Positions 15,013 to 24,080 of a stretch of DNA of 64,000 bases are shown here, piece by piece (the stretch's first letter is position 1; each line of letters begins with the position of its first letter). Origin of the DNA: Pseudarthrobacter equi (GTDB taxonomy: Bacteria; Actinomycetota; Actinomycetes; Actinomycetales; Micrococcaceae). Under the pieces are notes generated by a model. The model saw only the letters and a list, made by a program, of their open reading frames with translations. It made no database searches and was not told the DNA's origin. The translations under genes were made by a program, and so were the position numbers. The stretch lies in the NCBI RefSeq assembly GCF_900105535.1, contig NZ_LT629779.1, positions 4,030,001-4,094,000 of the forward strand, read 5' to 3'.

Positions 15013-16524
15013 TCAGATCCCGGTGTAGACCGTCTTGCCCCACGTGAAGAAGTCCAGCGCGGACCGGCCCTGCTCGCGGAACGTGTTCGTTGACGAGTCC
15101 TTCACGCCGCCGAAAGGCACGTTCAGGTCCAGCCCGGCGGTGGGCCTGTTCACCTTCACCACGCCGGCCTGGGCGCGGGCAGCGAAATCGGTGGCCAGGG
15201 CCAGGGAATCGGTGCAGATGCCGGCGGTGAGTCCGTAGCGCGAATCGTTGATTGCGGCCAGGCCGGCCTCGTAGTCGGGGACTTCCAGGACCGCCACCAC
15301 GGGGCCGAAGATTTCCTCGGTGACAGCGGGGTCACCGGCGGGCAGGTCGGTGAGCACGGCGGCGGGGAAGAAAAGCGCACCGGAGGGGTCGCCGTCGTAC
15401 TTTCCGTGCAGGAGGGTGGCACCGCGTTCGACGGCGGCGCGCACCGCTTCCTGGTCCTGCTCGAATTGCTGCCGGCTCACCACGGCACCCATGCGCGATG
15501 TTCCGCCTGTGCCAGCGCCGTCCAGGCCGTCCAGGCCGTCCCCGGCAGTGTACTGCGAGGCTTCGGCCACCAGCGCCGCGAGGAACTTCTCCTTCACACC
15601 CGGCGTGACATAGACCCGCGATGTTGCGGTGCAGGCCTGGCCGGTGAGGCCGAACGCGCCGGCGGCCACCACCTGCGCAGCCTTGGCGGGGTCTGCGTCA
15701 TCAAGCACCAGGACGCCGTTCTTGCCGCCCATCTCAAGCTGGACGCGGGCGCGGCGCGCGTTCAGGATTTCCTGGAGCCCCAGGCCCACACGGGTGGAAC
15801 CGGTGAAGGAGAGCCCGGCGATACGGGCATCCCGGGCCAGCGCCTCCCCCACAACACGGCCCTTACCGTGGACCACGTTGAAGACGCCGGCGGGCAGCCC
15901 GGCATCCTGCAGGGCCCGGGCCAGGTGGGTGGCGGACAGCGGGGTCAGCTCGGCTGGCTTGATCACCACGGCGTTGCCGCTGATCAGCGCGGGGGCGGCC
16001 TTCCAGGCGGGGATGGCGATGGGAAAATTCCACGGCGTGATCAGCCCGACCACGCCCAACGCCTCACGGCGGGTGGTGATGGTGGTGTCCGGCAGGCCGC
16101 TGGGCAGCACCTCCCCGGTGGCCGCCCAGCCCAGCGAACCGAAGAACCGCAGCACGTCTGAGGCTCGCTTCACCTCGCCCTTGGCCTCGGCCAGGGTCTT
16201 GCCTTCCTCACGGACCAGGTCCTCGGCGATGGCCGACTGCCGCTCGATCAGCAGGTTGCCGGCGGCGATGAGGATGGCGCCGCGCGAGGGTGCGGGCAGC
16301 GCCGCCCAGGCAGGCTGGGCCGCCGCCGCTGCGGTGACCGCTGAGTCCACGTCCGCAGCGGTGCCGCTGGGGGAAACCGCGGCGATCTCGCCGGGCCGGG
16401 CCGGGTTCATCCGCACCGTGTCCGCGTCACCCAGCCATTGGCCGTTGATGAGGTGCCGGGCGGTGATGGCTTCCCGGGAGTCAGTGGATTGGTTGGTTTC
16501 GGCGTCAATAACGGTGGAGGTCAT
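15013..16524 (-). CDS. NAD(P)-dependent aldehyde dehydrogenase
   Basis: This 503-residue member of the aldehyde dehydrogenase superfamily has GVVGLITPWNFPIAIPAWK for cofactor binding, NAVVIKPAELTPLSA, SFTGSTRVG, the general-base Glu in LEMGGKNG and the catalytic Cys in GQACTATSRVYV. It looks most like the alpha-ketoglutarate-semialdehyde/succinate-semialdehyde group. A short D-G-L repeat (15523-15545) is inserted. It is the last gene of the operon, 24 bp after the SDR. Because a DapA-family lyase is present, it may oxidise an aldehyde or semialdehyde released by that enzyme. Confidence 0.88.
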   Translation of the reverse strand: MTSTVIDAETNQSTDSREAITARHLINGQWLGDADTVRMNPARPGEIAAVSPSGTAADVDSAVTAAAAAQPAWAALPAPSRGAILIAAGNLLIERQSAIAEDLVREEGKTLAEAKGEVKRASDVLRFFGSLGWAATGEVLPSGLPDTTITTRREALGVVGLITPWNFPIAIPAWKAAPALISGNAVVIKPAELTPLSATHLARALQDAGLPAGVFNVVHGKGRVVGEALARDARIAGLSFTGSTRVGLGLQEILNARRARVQLEMGGKNGVLVLDDADPAKAAQVVAAGAFGLTGQACTATSRVYVTPGVKEKFLAALVAEASQYTAGDGLDGLDGAGTGGTSRMGAVVSRQQFEQDQEAVRAAVERGATLLHGKYDGDPSGALFFPAAVLTDLPAGDPAVTEEIFGPVVAVLEVPDYEAGLAAINDSRYGLTAGICTDSLALATDFAARAQAGVVKVNRPTAGLDLNVPFGGVKDSSTNTFREQGRSALDFFTWGKTVYTGI

Positions 16525-16548
16525 GGTGGGTCCTTTGGAATGTTGGGG

Positions 16549-17364
16549 CTAGAGGCTGCGGATCAGGCCGCCGTCGCAGCGGAGCGCCACGCCGGTGATG
16601 TACGACGCCGGCGCGCTGCACAGGAAGGCGGCGGCCGCACCGAACTCGGCGGGTTCCCCGTAGCGGCGGGCAGGGATAGTCTTGCGGGATTCGAGCTGGA
16701 TCTCCTCGAGCGTGGTGGCGCGGCGCTTCGCTGCGGCCTGGTCCAGCTGGGTGACCCGGTCCGTGGCGATCCGGCCGGGCAGCAGGAGGTTCACCGTGAC
16801 CTCGTCCAGGGCCACTTCCGCTGCGAGGGTTTTCAGGTAACCGGCCAGCGCGGCCCGTCCGGTGTTGGAGATGGCCAGGTTGGGCAGCGGCGCGGTGACG
16901 CCGCTGGAGCCGATGGCGAGGATTCTCCCCCACCGCCGCTCGCGCATGCCCGGCAGGACGTGGGACACCAGGGCGTGGTGCGGCTTGACCAGGAGATCGA
17001 AGGCGGCTGCCATGTCTTCCGCAGTGAGCGTCGCTGCGGCACCCGGCCTGGGCCCGGGGCCGTTGAGCACCAGGATGTCGATGGGGCCGAGGTCCGCCAC
17101 GGTGTGCTCGACGGCTGATCCGATGCCCTCCGGCGTGGTCAGGTCCGCTTCGATGGCCACGGTGTCGAATCCGGCAGTGTTGGCGCCGCTGCCGGTTCCG
17201 TACGCGGCCTGGAGTTCGGCCACGATCTCCTTGGCGCGGTCCCGGCGCCGGCCCACGATGGCCACGCGGACGCCCTCCGCAGCAAGCGCCCGGGCCACGG
17301 CCAGGCCAAGCCCGCCTGTGGAGGCGGCCACCAGGGCAGTTTTGCCGGCGATTCCGAGATCCAT
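16549..17364 (-). CDS. SDR family oxidoreductase
   Basis: This 271-residue Rossmann protein has an N-terminal ALVAASTGGLGLAVARALA (TGxxxGxG-type), VAIVGRRRD, LVLNGPGPRPG in the NNAG position, a Ser in IGSSGVTAPL, and PGRIATDRV after strand 6. The usual YxxxK appears changed: after the Ser the sequence reads LPNLAISNTGRAAL, with Asn/Arg where Tyr/Lys are expected. It resembles the subgroup sometimes annotated as 3-oxoacyl-ACP reductase-like with atypical active sites. ATG 17364 follows AAGGAG and shares one base with the stop of the DapA-family gene (TGATG). Confidence 0.85.
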   Translation of the reverse strand: MDLGIAGKTALVAASTGGLGLAVARALAAEGVRVAIVGRRRDRAKEIVAELQAAYGTGSGANTAGFDTVAIEADLTTPEGIGSAVEHTVADLGPIDILVLNGPGPRPGAAATLTAEDMAAAFDLLVKPHHALVSHVLPGMRERRWGRILAIGSSGVTAPLPNLAISNTGRAALAGYLKTLAAEVALDEVTVNLLLPGRIATDRVTQLDQAAAKRRATTLEEIQLESRKTIPARRYGEPAEFGAAAAFLCSAPASYITGVALRCDGGLIRSL

Positions 17365-18344
17365 CAGTAGCTCCTTGCTGGGGTCAGTGCCGGGGATTGT
17401 GCTTGTGCCCGGGCCTTGGCGTTGCCGAGCGCATCGGCGGCCTCGCTGAGGTGGGTGTGCATGGCGTCGCGCAGGCTTTCGGGGAAGGCTGCCGCCGGGG
17501 CCCGGACTCCGGAGTCCTTGATCAGGCCGCGTTCGCGGAGGCATTCCTTCCGGATGGCGAGCGCCACCTTGGCCTGCTGTTCGAAGTTGATCAGCGGCAG
17601 GTACTGCAGCAGTTCGGTGCGGGCGGCTTCGTAGCCCCGGTCCTGCCATGCGGCGACGCAGGCGATCAGCGCCTCCGGGTAGGAGAATCCGGTCATGGCT
17701 CCCGCCGCGCCGGCTTGGAGTTCGTCCAGCAGCCCCTGCCCGCCCAGGCCGCCAAAGATGGAGACGCCGACGGCGGCGCTCAGCTCGGCGATGGCCACAC
17801 TGGTGGGCGGGGCCTCGGCTTTGACGGCGATGACGAACGGGCAGGCGTTGACCACGGAGATCAGTGCGGCCGTGGCGATGCTGACGCCGCTGGCCAGCGG
17901 GTAGTCCTGCAGCACCACCTTGGCGCCGGTGGCGCGGTGGATGGCATCCAGATGGGCAATCACCGCATCCGCCCGGGCCGAGTTGGCCTGGACCATCACT
18001 GCTGCCAGGCGTCCCCCAGCCATCTCCTGCGCCGCCCGGACCTCCTCGATGGCCGGCCTGGTGGCCAGCGCCGTCACTCCCACCACCAGCGGAAGCGACG
18101 TGCATTCGACAACGGTTTCCAGGACGTGGCGCCGTTCCTCAGCCGTCAGTGCGGCGGCTTCGCCGAACACGCCCAGGACGGTGAGGCCCGTGGCGCCGAT
18201 GGCTTCGTAGTGCTCCACCAGTTCGGACAGGCTGTCCAGGTCCACGTCGAGGGTACTGCCCTGGAAGGGCGTGGCCACCACACCCCACACGCCTGCGGGC
18301 AGTGCGTCAGGGGCCAGGTTGTTGGGCGCAAGGGGTTGCTGCAT
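17364..18344 (-). CDS. DapA-family (dihydrodipicolinate synthase-like) lyase/aldolase
   Basis: This 326-residue TIM-barrel class I aldolase begins GVWGVVATPFQGSTLDVDLDSL, has VLGVFGEAAALTAEER in the G-T-T-G-E position, VLQDYP carrying the conserved Tyr, and VIAVKAE carrying the Schiff-base Lys. The family splits or dehydrates 2-oxo acids. The substrate here is not lysine precursors, judging by the catabolic operon. ATG 18344 follows AAAGGAAG. The C-terminus extends about 20 residues beyond typical members. Upstream is an enoyl-CoA hydratase gene, 76 bp away. Confidence 0.85.
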   Translation of the reverse strand: MQQPLAPNNLAPDALPAGVWGVVATPFQGSTLDVDLDSLSELVEHYEAIGATGLTVLGVFGEAAALTAEERRHVLETVVECTSLPLVVGVTALATRPAIEEVRAAQEMAGGRLAAVMVQANSARADAVIAHLDAIHRATGAKVVLQDYPLASGVSIATAALISVVNACPFVIAVKAEAPPTSVAIAELSAAVGVSIFGGLGGQGLLDELQAGAAGAMTGFSYPEALIACVAAWQDRGYEAARTELLQYLPLINFEQQAKVALAIRKECLRERGLIKDSGVRAPAAAFPESLRDAMHTHLSEAADALGNAKARAQAQSPALTPARSY

Positions 18345-18420
18345 TGTTCTGCTTCCTTTCAATGCGAAGCGTGGGGGGTGGGGCGAAGCGTGAAGGTAGG
18401 GGCGGAGGGACGGCGGCAGG

Positions 18421-19242
18421 TCAGCGGCCGGGCCACACGGGCCGGCGCTTTTCCTGGAACGCCCGGACCCCCTCGGCCGAGTCCTCACTGTCCAGGGCGG
18501 CCATGAGGGCCGGGAGCCGCAGGCCGCGGGCTTCCGTGGCGGTGAGGTGGCTGGTCTGCGTGACCATTTGCTTGACGGCCCGGACCGAGGTGGGCGCGCA
18601 GGCGAGGATCTGGTCCACCCAGCGCTGCACCGCGGCGTCGAGCTCTTCCGCGGGGACCACCTCGTTGACCAGGCCCATGGCCTGCATCTCCGCCGCGTCC
18701 GCCTTCCGGCCCGTGAGCAGCATGCCCATGGCCTGCGTGTAGGGGACGCGCCGCACCAGCTGGTGGATGCCGCCGTCGAGCGCCAACCTCCCGACGCGGG
18801 GCTCCGTGAGCCCGAACTTCGCACTGTCCGCGGCGACCACGATGTCCGCGCCGAGCACCATTTCCATGCCGCCGCCCAAGGCGTAGCCGTTCACCCGGGC
18901 GATCACCGGCACGTCCAGCGTGGTGCGCAGGCTGAGGCCGCCGAACCCGTTGGGGTCCAGGCCGGCCCAGTACTCCAGGCCGGTCTTGTCCACGGCGGAC
19001 GCGGACATGTCCGCTCCCACGCAGAACGCGCGGGTGCCGGCGCCGGTGATGACCACGGCCCGCACCGACGCGTCCTGCTCCAGCTGGTCCCAGATCTCAT
19101 TGAGCCGGGCCTGGGCTGTGCCGTCCACGGCGTTGAGGACGTGCTGCCGGTCGATGGTCACGGTGGCCAGGCCATCGGTGATGGCCAGCGTGACCTGGTC
19201 TACCCGTTCTTCGACGGCGGGTTCTTCCACAGTGATGCTCAC
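18421..19242 (-). CDS. Enoyl-CoA hydratase/isomerase family protein
   Basis: This 273-residue crotonase has AFCVGADMSA (the first oxyanion-hole strand), VNGYALGGGMEMVLGADIVVAADSAKFGLTEPRVG and the C-terminal trimerisation helix. Both catalytic Glu positions of hydratases are occupied (GGGMEM and FGLTEP), so hydratase activity on an enoyl-CoA is plausible. Its start overlaps the CoA-transferase stop by 4 bp (ATGA). Together with that transferase it implies that the substrate is activated to a CoA thioester, then hydrated before the DapA-family step. Confidence 0.9.
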   Translation of the reverse strand: MSITVEEPAVEERVDQVTLAITDGLATVTIDRQHVLNAVDGTAQARLNEIWDQLEQDASVRAVVITGAGTRAFCVGADMSASAVDKTGLEYWAGLDPNGFGGLSLRTTLDVPVIARVNGYALGGGMEMVLGADIVVAADSAKFGLTEPRVGRLALDGGIHQLVRRVPYTQAMGMLLTGRKADAAEMQAMGLVNEVVPAEELDAAVQRWVDQILACAPTSVRAVKQMVTQTSHLTATEARGLRLPALMAALDSEDSAEGVRAFQEKRRPVWPGR

Positions 19243-20531
19243 CGGAGGACCCCCAGTTGCTGCAGGCGTTCGATGGTCTCGGGATCGAACCCGTTTTCCA
19301 GCAGCACCTCCACATTGTGCTCACCCAGGCGGGGCGCCACGCGGCGGACTGAGGGCGGGGTGGCCGAGAGCCGGATGGGGGCGTTGAGCATCTTTACCGT
19401 GCCCACGCCGGGGTGTTCCGCCTCCACGATCATGCCGTTGGCCTCGGTCTGGGCATCGGCGAGCGCCTGTTCCAGGGTGTGGACGGGGGCGTTGAGCAGC
19501 CCCTGCTCCTCGAGTTTGCCGGTCCAGTACTCGGTGGTGTTGGTGGCAATGTGCTCCCGGAAGATGGCCTGCAGCGCGGGCTTGTGCTTGAACTGCTGCT
19601 CCAGGTTGGCGAACTCCGGGCGCTGGGTGAGGTCCTCGTCCAGGCCCAGGGCGTCGGAGATCCGGGCGAGCGGGTCCGGGGTAAAGCCGCCCACCATGCA
19701 CACGGCACCGTCGGTGGTTTCGAAGACGCCGCTCAGCGGCATGGCGCCCCAGTTGACCTCGTAGCCGCGGTTGAGCTGCATGCAGGCTTCCTGCATCTGC
19801 AGGTGCAGCATGGAGTCGTACATGGTCACCTCCACCTTCTGGCCCACACCCGAGGTTTCCCGGGTGCGCAGCGCCAGCAGGATTCCCTGCATCAGGTGCA
19901 TGCCGGTGATGTAGTCGCAGAGGGTGGTGGGGTAGATGGCCGGTTTCTGGTCGTCCGATTCGCGCCGCCACATCACGCCCGAGTAGGCCTGGGCGATGGC
20001 GTCCTGGCCGCCCTTGTGCGAGTACGGTCCCACCGGGCCGAAGCCGGTGCCGGAGGCCCAGATGATGCCCGGGTTCTCCTGCGTGAGCTCCTCGTAGCCG
20101 AAGCCCATCCGCTCCATCACGCCGGAGCGGAAGTTGCTGACCACCACGTCCGCGTCCGCCATGATGGCGTGCAGGACGTTCCGTCCTTCCTCCGTGCGCG
20201 TGTCGATGGAGACGCTGCGCTTGTTGCGGTTGATGGACAGGAAGATCGGGTTGTCCTGGCCGTCCTGGTCCGGGAACGAGTTCCGGGAGATGTCCCCGGC
20301 ACCGGGGCGTTCCACCTTGATGATGTCCGCACCATAGTCACCCAGCATCTGGGTGCAGGACGGGCCCATGAACACCTGGGTGAAGTCCACGATCTTGATG
20401 CCGTCCAGCGGCAGCGGGGTGGCCGGCCGCGCATCCCCGGCGAGGGGTGACGCGGTGGCGCCTGCCGCCGTCGTACGTCCTGCGGCCTGTTCCGTGCGGT
20501 CCGTGAATTGCTCCAACGTCGCGCTGCTCAT
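19239..20531 (-). CDS. CaiB/BaiF family III CoA-transferase
   Basis: This 430-residue protein has the family III signatures LPLDGIKIVDFTQVFMGPSCTQMLGDYGADIIKVERPGAGD, RSVSIDTRTEEG, VVVSNFRSGVMERMGFGYEEL and the active-site Asp region in CDYITGMHLMQGIL. It transfers CoA from a donor thioester to a carboxylic acid. About 35 extra residues at the N-terminus look disordered. It overlaps its neighbours on both sides by ATGA (20528-20531 and 19239-19242), indicating tight coupling within the catabolic operon. Confidence 0.92.
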   Translation of the reverse strand: MSSATLEQFTDRTEQAAGRTTAAGATASPLAGDARPATPLPLDGIKIVDFTQVFMGPSCTQMLGDYGADIIKVERPGAGDISRNSFPDQDGQDNPIFLSINRNKRSVSIDTRTEEGRNVLHAIMADADVVVSNFRSGVMERMGFGYEELTQENPGIIWASGTGFGPVGPYSHKGGQDAIAQAYSGVMWRRESDDQKPAIYPTTLCDYITGMHLMQGILLALRTRETSGVGQKVEVTMYDSMLHLQMQEACMQLNRGYEVNWGAMPLSGVFETTDGAVCMVGGFTPDPLARISDALGLDEDLTQRPEFANLEQQFKHKPALQAIFREHIATNTTEYWTGKLEEQGLLNAPVHTLEQALADAQTEANGMIVEAEHPGVGTVKMLNAPIRLSATPPSVRRVAPRLGEHNVEVLLENGFDPETIERLQQLGVLR

Positions 20532-21934
20532 GCCGGCACCGCCGCGTCCTGGTCGATGGTGGCGTTCGACGACGGGACGTCGCCCGGGTCTGCGCCGTGC
20601 CGGCGCATGCCCTGCTGGATGTCCAGGGCGGAGACGTCGCGGACCAGGACATTGTTCTCGACTGCGAGCGCGGCAGCAACGCCGACGGCCTGGCCCATGG
20701 CCATGCAGGGCGGAATCTCACGTGACATTTTCTGCGCTTCCGGGGTGGCGGAGTAGTGGCGCCCGGCAACTAGCAGCTGGTCCACCTCCTTGGGCAACAG
20801 CGAACGGTACGGGTAGTAGTAGTCGCGGCCGCGGGCCACGGTGTCGGCGAAGTGCCGGCGCTGGGTGACGTCGTCCTTGGTCATCACGTACTCGCCCTGC
20901 AGCAGGCGGGTCTGCCGGACACCCATCTGGGAGGCGACGTCCAGCATGTAGCAGTTTTCGAAACCGGGCAGGTGGGCGCGGACGTAGTCCACGGCCTCGG
21001 AGATCCTGTCGCGGGCAGCGAACTCGGCGGCGGTCATGTCTGCCGGGTCCGTGCCGTCGAAGCCGGACATGTGCGGGGCGTTGCACCAGACCACGCCGTC
21101 GATGGGGGTCTTGAGCCACCACAGCTCCCAGGCGCCGCCGAGGAGGCGCTTGATCTTGCGGTTGATGGCGCGGGCTTCCTTGGGGTTGGCCTGCTCGAAT
21201 GCTTCGGCGGCCCGGGTGTCCACGTTGCCCAGGCGGAAGACGAGCGTGGTGATGTAGTTGTCCTTGGCGTAGCTGGCCCCGGCCCGGGAGGCGACGTCGA
21301 TGTCGCCCGTGGTGTCGATGACCACGTCCGCCATGAAGGCCTGCGGGCCCAGCTTGGTCTCGGTGATGACGCCCTTGATCACGCCGTTGTCCACGATGGG
21401 GCGGGAGAACCAGGAGTGCAGGCGGAGGTCCACTCCGGCTTCGCGGACCAGGTCGTTGGAGACCCGCTTCCAGCCGTCGGGGTCAAAGGCTGCGGCGTAG
21501 CAGATGGGCTTCGGGTTGGTGTGGGAGTGGAAGTCGAAGGTGCCGTAGCGGCCCCACTTGTTCCAGAGTTCCTCCGAGGTCTTGCGGTCATCCGCCGGCG
21601 GGACAATGGCCAGGCCCAGCTTCTGCAGCCGCTCCACGTACTCGGAGACGATGCCGGTAACGGTGATTTCCTGGCCGTTGATCATGTCGTCCAGCACCAG
21701 CACCATGCCGCCGGAGGCGAGTCCGCCCAGGGATGAGTAGCGTTCCAGCAGGGTGACCTTGGCGCCGGAGCGGGCCGCGGTGACGGCCGCGGCAACGCCT
21801 GCGGGGCCACCGCCCACCACCAGCACGTTGGAGCGGGAGATGACGGGGGCGGTGAGATCCGCCGTGGTGGTGGCGAGTTCCAGGGAGCCGGCGAAGCCGT
21901 TTTCGGGCGCGGCGAAGCTGGGTGTGGTGTTCAT
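20528..21934 (-). CDS. FAD-dependent oxidoreductase (PF12831-like)
   Basis: This 468-residue flavoprotein has an N-terminal Rossmann motif VLVVGGGPAGVAAAVTAARSGAKVTLLERYSSLGG, DVVIDTTGDIDVASRAGA and a C-terminal LLVAGRHYSATPEAQKMSREIPPCMAMGQAVGVAAALA, a layout typical of the FAD_oxidored family. Relatives oxidise or reduce C-C bonds of small acids, and many are uncharacterised. No membrane helix is present. It is the second gene of the operon, 11 bp after the transporter and overlapping the CoA-transferase. It probably acts on the free acid before CoA activation. Confidence 0.88.
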   Translation of the reverse strand: MNTTPSFAAPENGFAGSLELATTTADLTAPVISRSNVLVVGGGPAGVAAAVTAARSGAKVTLLERYSSLGGLASGGMVLVLDDMINGQEITVTGIVSEYVERLQKLGLAIVPPADDRKTSEELWNKWGRYGTFDFHSHTNPKPICYAAAFDPDGWKRVSNDLVREAGVDLRLHSWFSRPIVDNGVIKGVITETKLGPQAFMADVVIDTTGDIDVASRAGASYAKDNYITTLVFRLGNVDTRAAEAFEQANPKEARAINRKIKRLLGGAWELWWLKTPIDGVVWCNAPHMSGFDGTDPADMTAAEFAARDRISEAVDYVRAHLPGFENCYMLDVASQMGVRQTRLLQGEYVMTKDDVTQRRHFADTVARGRDYYYPYRSLLPKEVDQLLVAGRHYSATPEAQKMSREIPPCMAMGQAVGVAAALAVENNVLVRDVSALDIQQGMRRHGADPGDVPSSNATIDQDAAVPA

Positions 21935-21945
21935 GGGAGGGTTCC

Positions 21946-23277
21946 TTACTTGCCGACGAAGATGCCGTTGGAGCGGCGTGCGGCGATGTAGAAGACGATG
22001 CTGAGGATGGACAGGACGGCCACGTAGACCGGGAAGATCCAGGTGAGGTTCAGGGACTGGAACCAGACCAGCAGGTAGGAGGCGGTGCCGCCGAAGAGGG
22101 CGACGCCGATGCCGTAGCCCAGGGCCACTCCGGTTCCGCGGATGTTCTTGGGCATCAGGGAGGAGCTGACCACGTTGTAGAGGGTCATGTTCAGCACCAG
22201 TACCACCGAGCCGCCCAGCAGGACCGCCGCGAATGCGCCGATGCCGGGCTGTACGTAGAGCAGCATGAGGAACACTGACGGGATGGCCAGGATGCGGGTC
22301 ACCAGGAACCAGCGGGACATGGCCTTGCCGTCGGCGAGCTTGCCGATGATCCAGGAGCCGGCCACCAGGATGACGCCAAGGACAGTGGTGAGGGCGAAGA
22401 CGGAGGTGGGGTCTTCCTTGAAGCCGCTGCGGGCTGCGCTGGGCAGGCCCACGTTCCAGGCGTAGTTGTAGGCCTGGGCTGCGCCCACCACGAAGATGAT
22501 GGCCATGACGGAGAGCCAGTGCTTGCGGACGCCGGACCAGACGGCGCGGGGTGTGTTGGTGGCCATCTCCTCTTCTTTGAGGGTTTCCGGTAGGGAGCGG
22601 CGGAGGTACAGGACCACGAAGCCGAAGAGGGCGCCGAGGATGAAAGGCACACGCCAGCCCCAGTCCCCCATGGCCGCCCCGCCGATCACCAGGCTGCAGA
22701 GGAAGCTGACCAGCGAGGCCAGCAGGATGCCAATGTTCACGTAGAAGGACATGATGCCGGCCACGTAGCCTTCGCGGCCCTCCGGCGCCAGTTCAACGGC
22801 GTGCGAGGTGGAGAGCGGGGCTTCGATTCCTGTGGAAATGCCCTGCAGGACCCGGCAGACCAGCAGGATGATGCCGGCCAGGGGGCCGATGGTGGCGTAG
22901 CTGGGGGTGACGGCGATGATCAGGGTGGTGCCGGCCATCAGCATGATGGACAGCAGCATCACCCGGCGCCTGCCGATCCTGTCGGCCAGGGTGCCGAGGA
23001 GGATGCCGCCCAGGGGGCGGAAGGCGAACCCGACGGCGAACACGGCCAGGGCGTTCAGCGTTGCGGACAGCGGGTCCGTGTTGGGGAAGAAGTTGGGTCC
23101 GATGAAGGCGGACAGGAGGCCGAAGACCATCCAGTCGTACCATTCGAGGGCGTTGCCGAGGCCCAGGCCCAGGAGGCCTTTGCGGACTTCGGGGGTGAAC
23201 TTTTCGTGCTTTTGGGGGGATGAAGCGGTGGTTCGGGAGGTCGGGACGGCATTGTCCGTGGTTTGGGTGTCAAGCAT
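21946..23277 (-). CDS. MFS transporter, MHS type, first gene of the CoA operon
   Basis: This is a 443-residue twelve-helix carrier with LGNALEWYDWMVFGLLSAFIGPNFFP, RPLGGILLGTLADRIGRRRVM and STGIEAPLSTSHAVELAPEGREG, the same subfamily layout as the carrier at 12922-14292. Relatives take up organic acids such as citrate, alpha-ketoglutarate or shikimate with protons. ATG 23277 follows AAGGA, and a hairpin at 23287-23314 overlaps that site. It heads the seven-gene operon and lies 164 bp after the XRE-cupin gene, so it probably imports the pathway substrate. Confidence 0.9.
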   Translation of the reverse strand: MLDTQTTDNAVPTSRTTASSPQKHEKFTPEVRKGLLGLGLGNALEWYDWMVFGLLSAFIGPNFFPNTDPLSATLNALAVFAVGFAFRPLGGILLGTLADRIGRRRVMLLSIMLMAGTTLIIAVTPSYATIGPLAGIILLVCRVLQGISTGIEAPLSTSHAVELAPEGREGYVAGIMSFYVNIGILLASLVSFLCSLVIGGAAMGDWGWRVPFILGALFGFVVLYLRRSLPETLKEEEMATNTPRAVWSGVRKHWLSVMAIIFVVGAAQAYNYAWNVGLPSAARSGFKEDPTSVFALTTVLGVILVAGSWIIGKLADGKAMSRWFLVTRILAIPSVFLMLLYVQPGIGAFAAVLLGGSVVLVLNMTLYNVVSSSLMPKNIRGTGVALGYGIGVALFGGTASYLLVWFQSLNLTWIFPVYVAVLSILSIVFYIAARRSNGIFVGK

Positions 23278-23286
23278 GGGATTTTC

Positions 23287-23314
23287 CTTACGCTTGCGCC
23301 CCGGAGGGCGTAAG
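23287..23314 (-). promoter_or_regulatory. Leader hairpin touching the ribosome site of the MHS transporter
   Basis: In the minus-strand mRNA, CTTACGC and GCGTAAG can pair around a GC-rich loop. The 3' arm runs into AAGGA, the ribosome site of the transporter. Folding could limit translation. No known riboswitch is recognisable. Confidence 0.35.
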
Positions 23315-23441
23315 AGGGTATGACGCAGGAACGCCTGTTGGAGGAGGCGCCTGATGCGAAAGTGGCAAGGAGTGTCAGCGGCCACGGAAACGTGTCCGGA
23401 CGGTTAGGGGTCAGCGCCGGCGCAGGTTAAGGCCGGCAGGC

Positions 23442-24047
23442 CTACAACGCGTGGGGAGCGTTGACCCAGATGGCTACGCATACCTCTTCGTAGCTGTTCT
23501 TGTACCAGTGGGGGATTTCCGAAGAGTAGGTGATCGAGTCGCCCTCTTCGAGGCTGTAGCAGACGCCATCAAGGTAGACGTCCTTCCGGCCCGAAATGAT
23601 GTAGCAGAACTCTTCGCCGCTGTGGGTGAAGGGTGTTGCGCTGGTGTCGTGCCCTGGGGGCGTGCTGATCCATTGCGCTTCAATGGCGCCATCGCGGTCC
23701 GGGGTGAGCAGCTCATGAATTGCTTCGCCGACGGACTCGCGGGTGACGTTTTGGAGGTTGCGCCGCGCGGATCTCCGGACCACCGGGGACCTGGACTGGT
23801 CCTGGCCGATGAAGAACCGTCCCACGGGGATGTCCAGTCCGTGGGCCAGCTGCGCGAGGGTTGTGAAGGACGGGTTGGCCATTCCGCGTTCGATCTGGCT
23901 GACGATCGCCTGGCTGAGTCCGGTGATTTCCGAGAGCCGGGCCAGGGTCATTCCCCGGTCCTTTCGCATGGACCGCACCTTGTTGCCGACTGTGGCCAGC
24001 AGTTCGCTGGTGGCCGGCGGGGCGGTGGTGCTAGTCTCGGTGGTCAT
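23442..24047 (-). CDS. XRE family regulator with C-terminal cupin
   Basis: This 201-residue protein has a lambda-repressor-type helix-turn-helix at about residues 22-78 (VRSMRKDRGMTLARLSEITGLSQAIVSQIERGMANPSFTTLAQLAHGLDIPVGRFF), a linker, then a cupin_2 domain (HSGEEFCYIISGRKDVYLDGVCYSLEEGDSITYSSEIPHWYKN). Such proteins sense small metabolites and often repress catabolic or polyamine genes. GAAAG precedes ATG 24047. A consensus-like promoter is overlapped by one of two nearly identical 17 bp repeats, indicating autoregulation. It probably controls the operon downstream on the same strand. Confidence 0.9.
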   Translation of the reverse strand: MTTETSTTAPPATSELLATVGNKVRSMRKDRGMTLARLSEITGLSQAIVSQIERGMANPSFTTLAQLAHGLDIPVGRFFIGQDQSRSPVVRRSARRNLQNVTRESVGEAIHELLTPDRDGAIEAQWISTPPGHDTSATPFTHSGEEFCYIISGRKDVYLDGVCYSLEEGDSITYSSEIPHWYKNSYEEVCVAIWVNAPHAL

Positions 24048-24080
24048 CGTTTGTCTTTCACTGGGTGATGCTACTCACAC

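Noticed and set aside
17365-18105. Fusion of the SDR to an upstream 250-residue domain
   Set aside because: The upstream part is a shadow of the DapA-family gene. ATG 17364 with AAGGAG starts the SDR.
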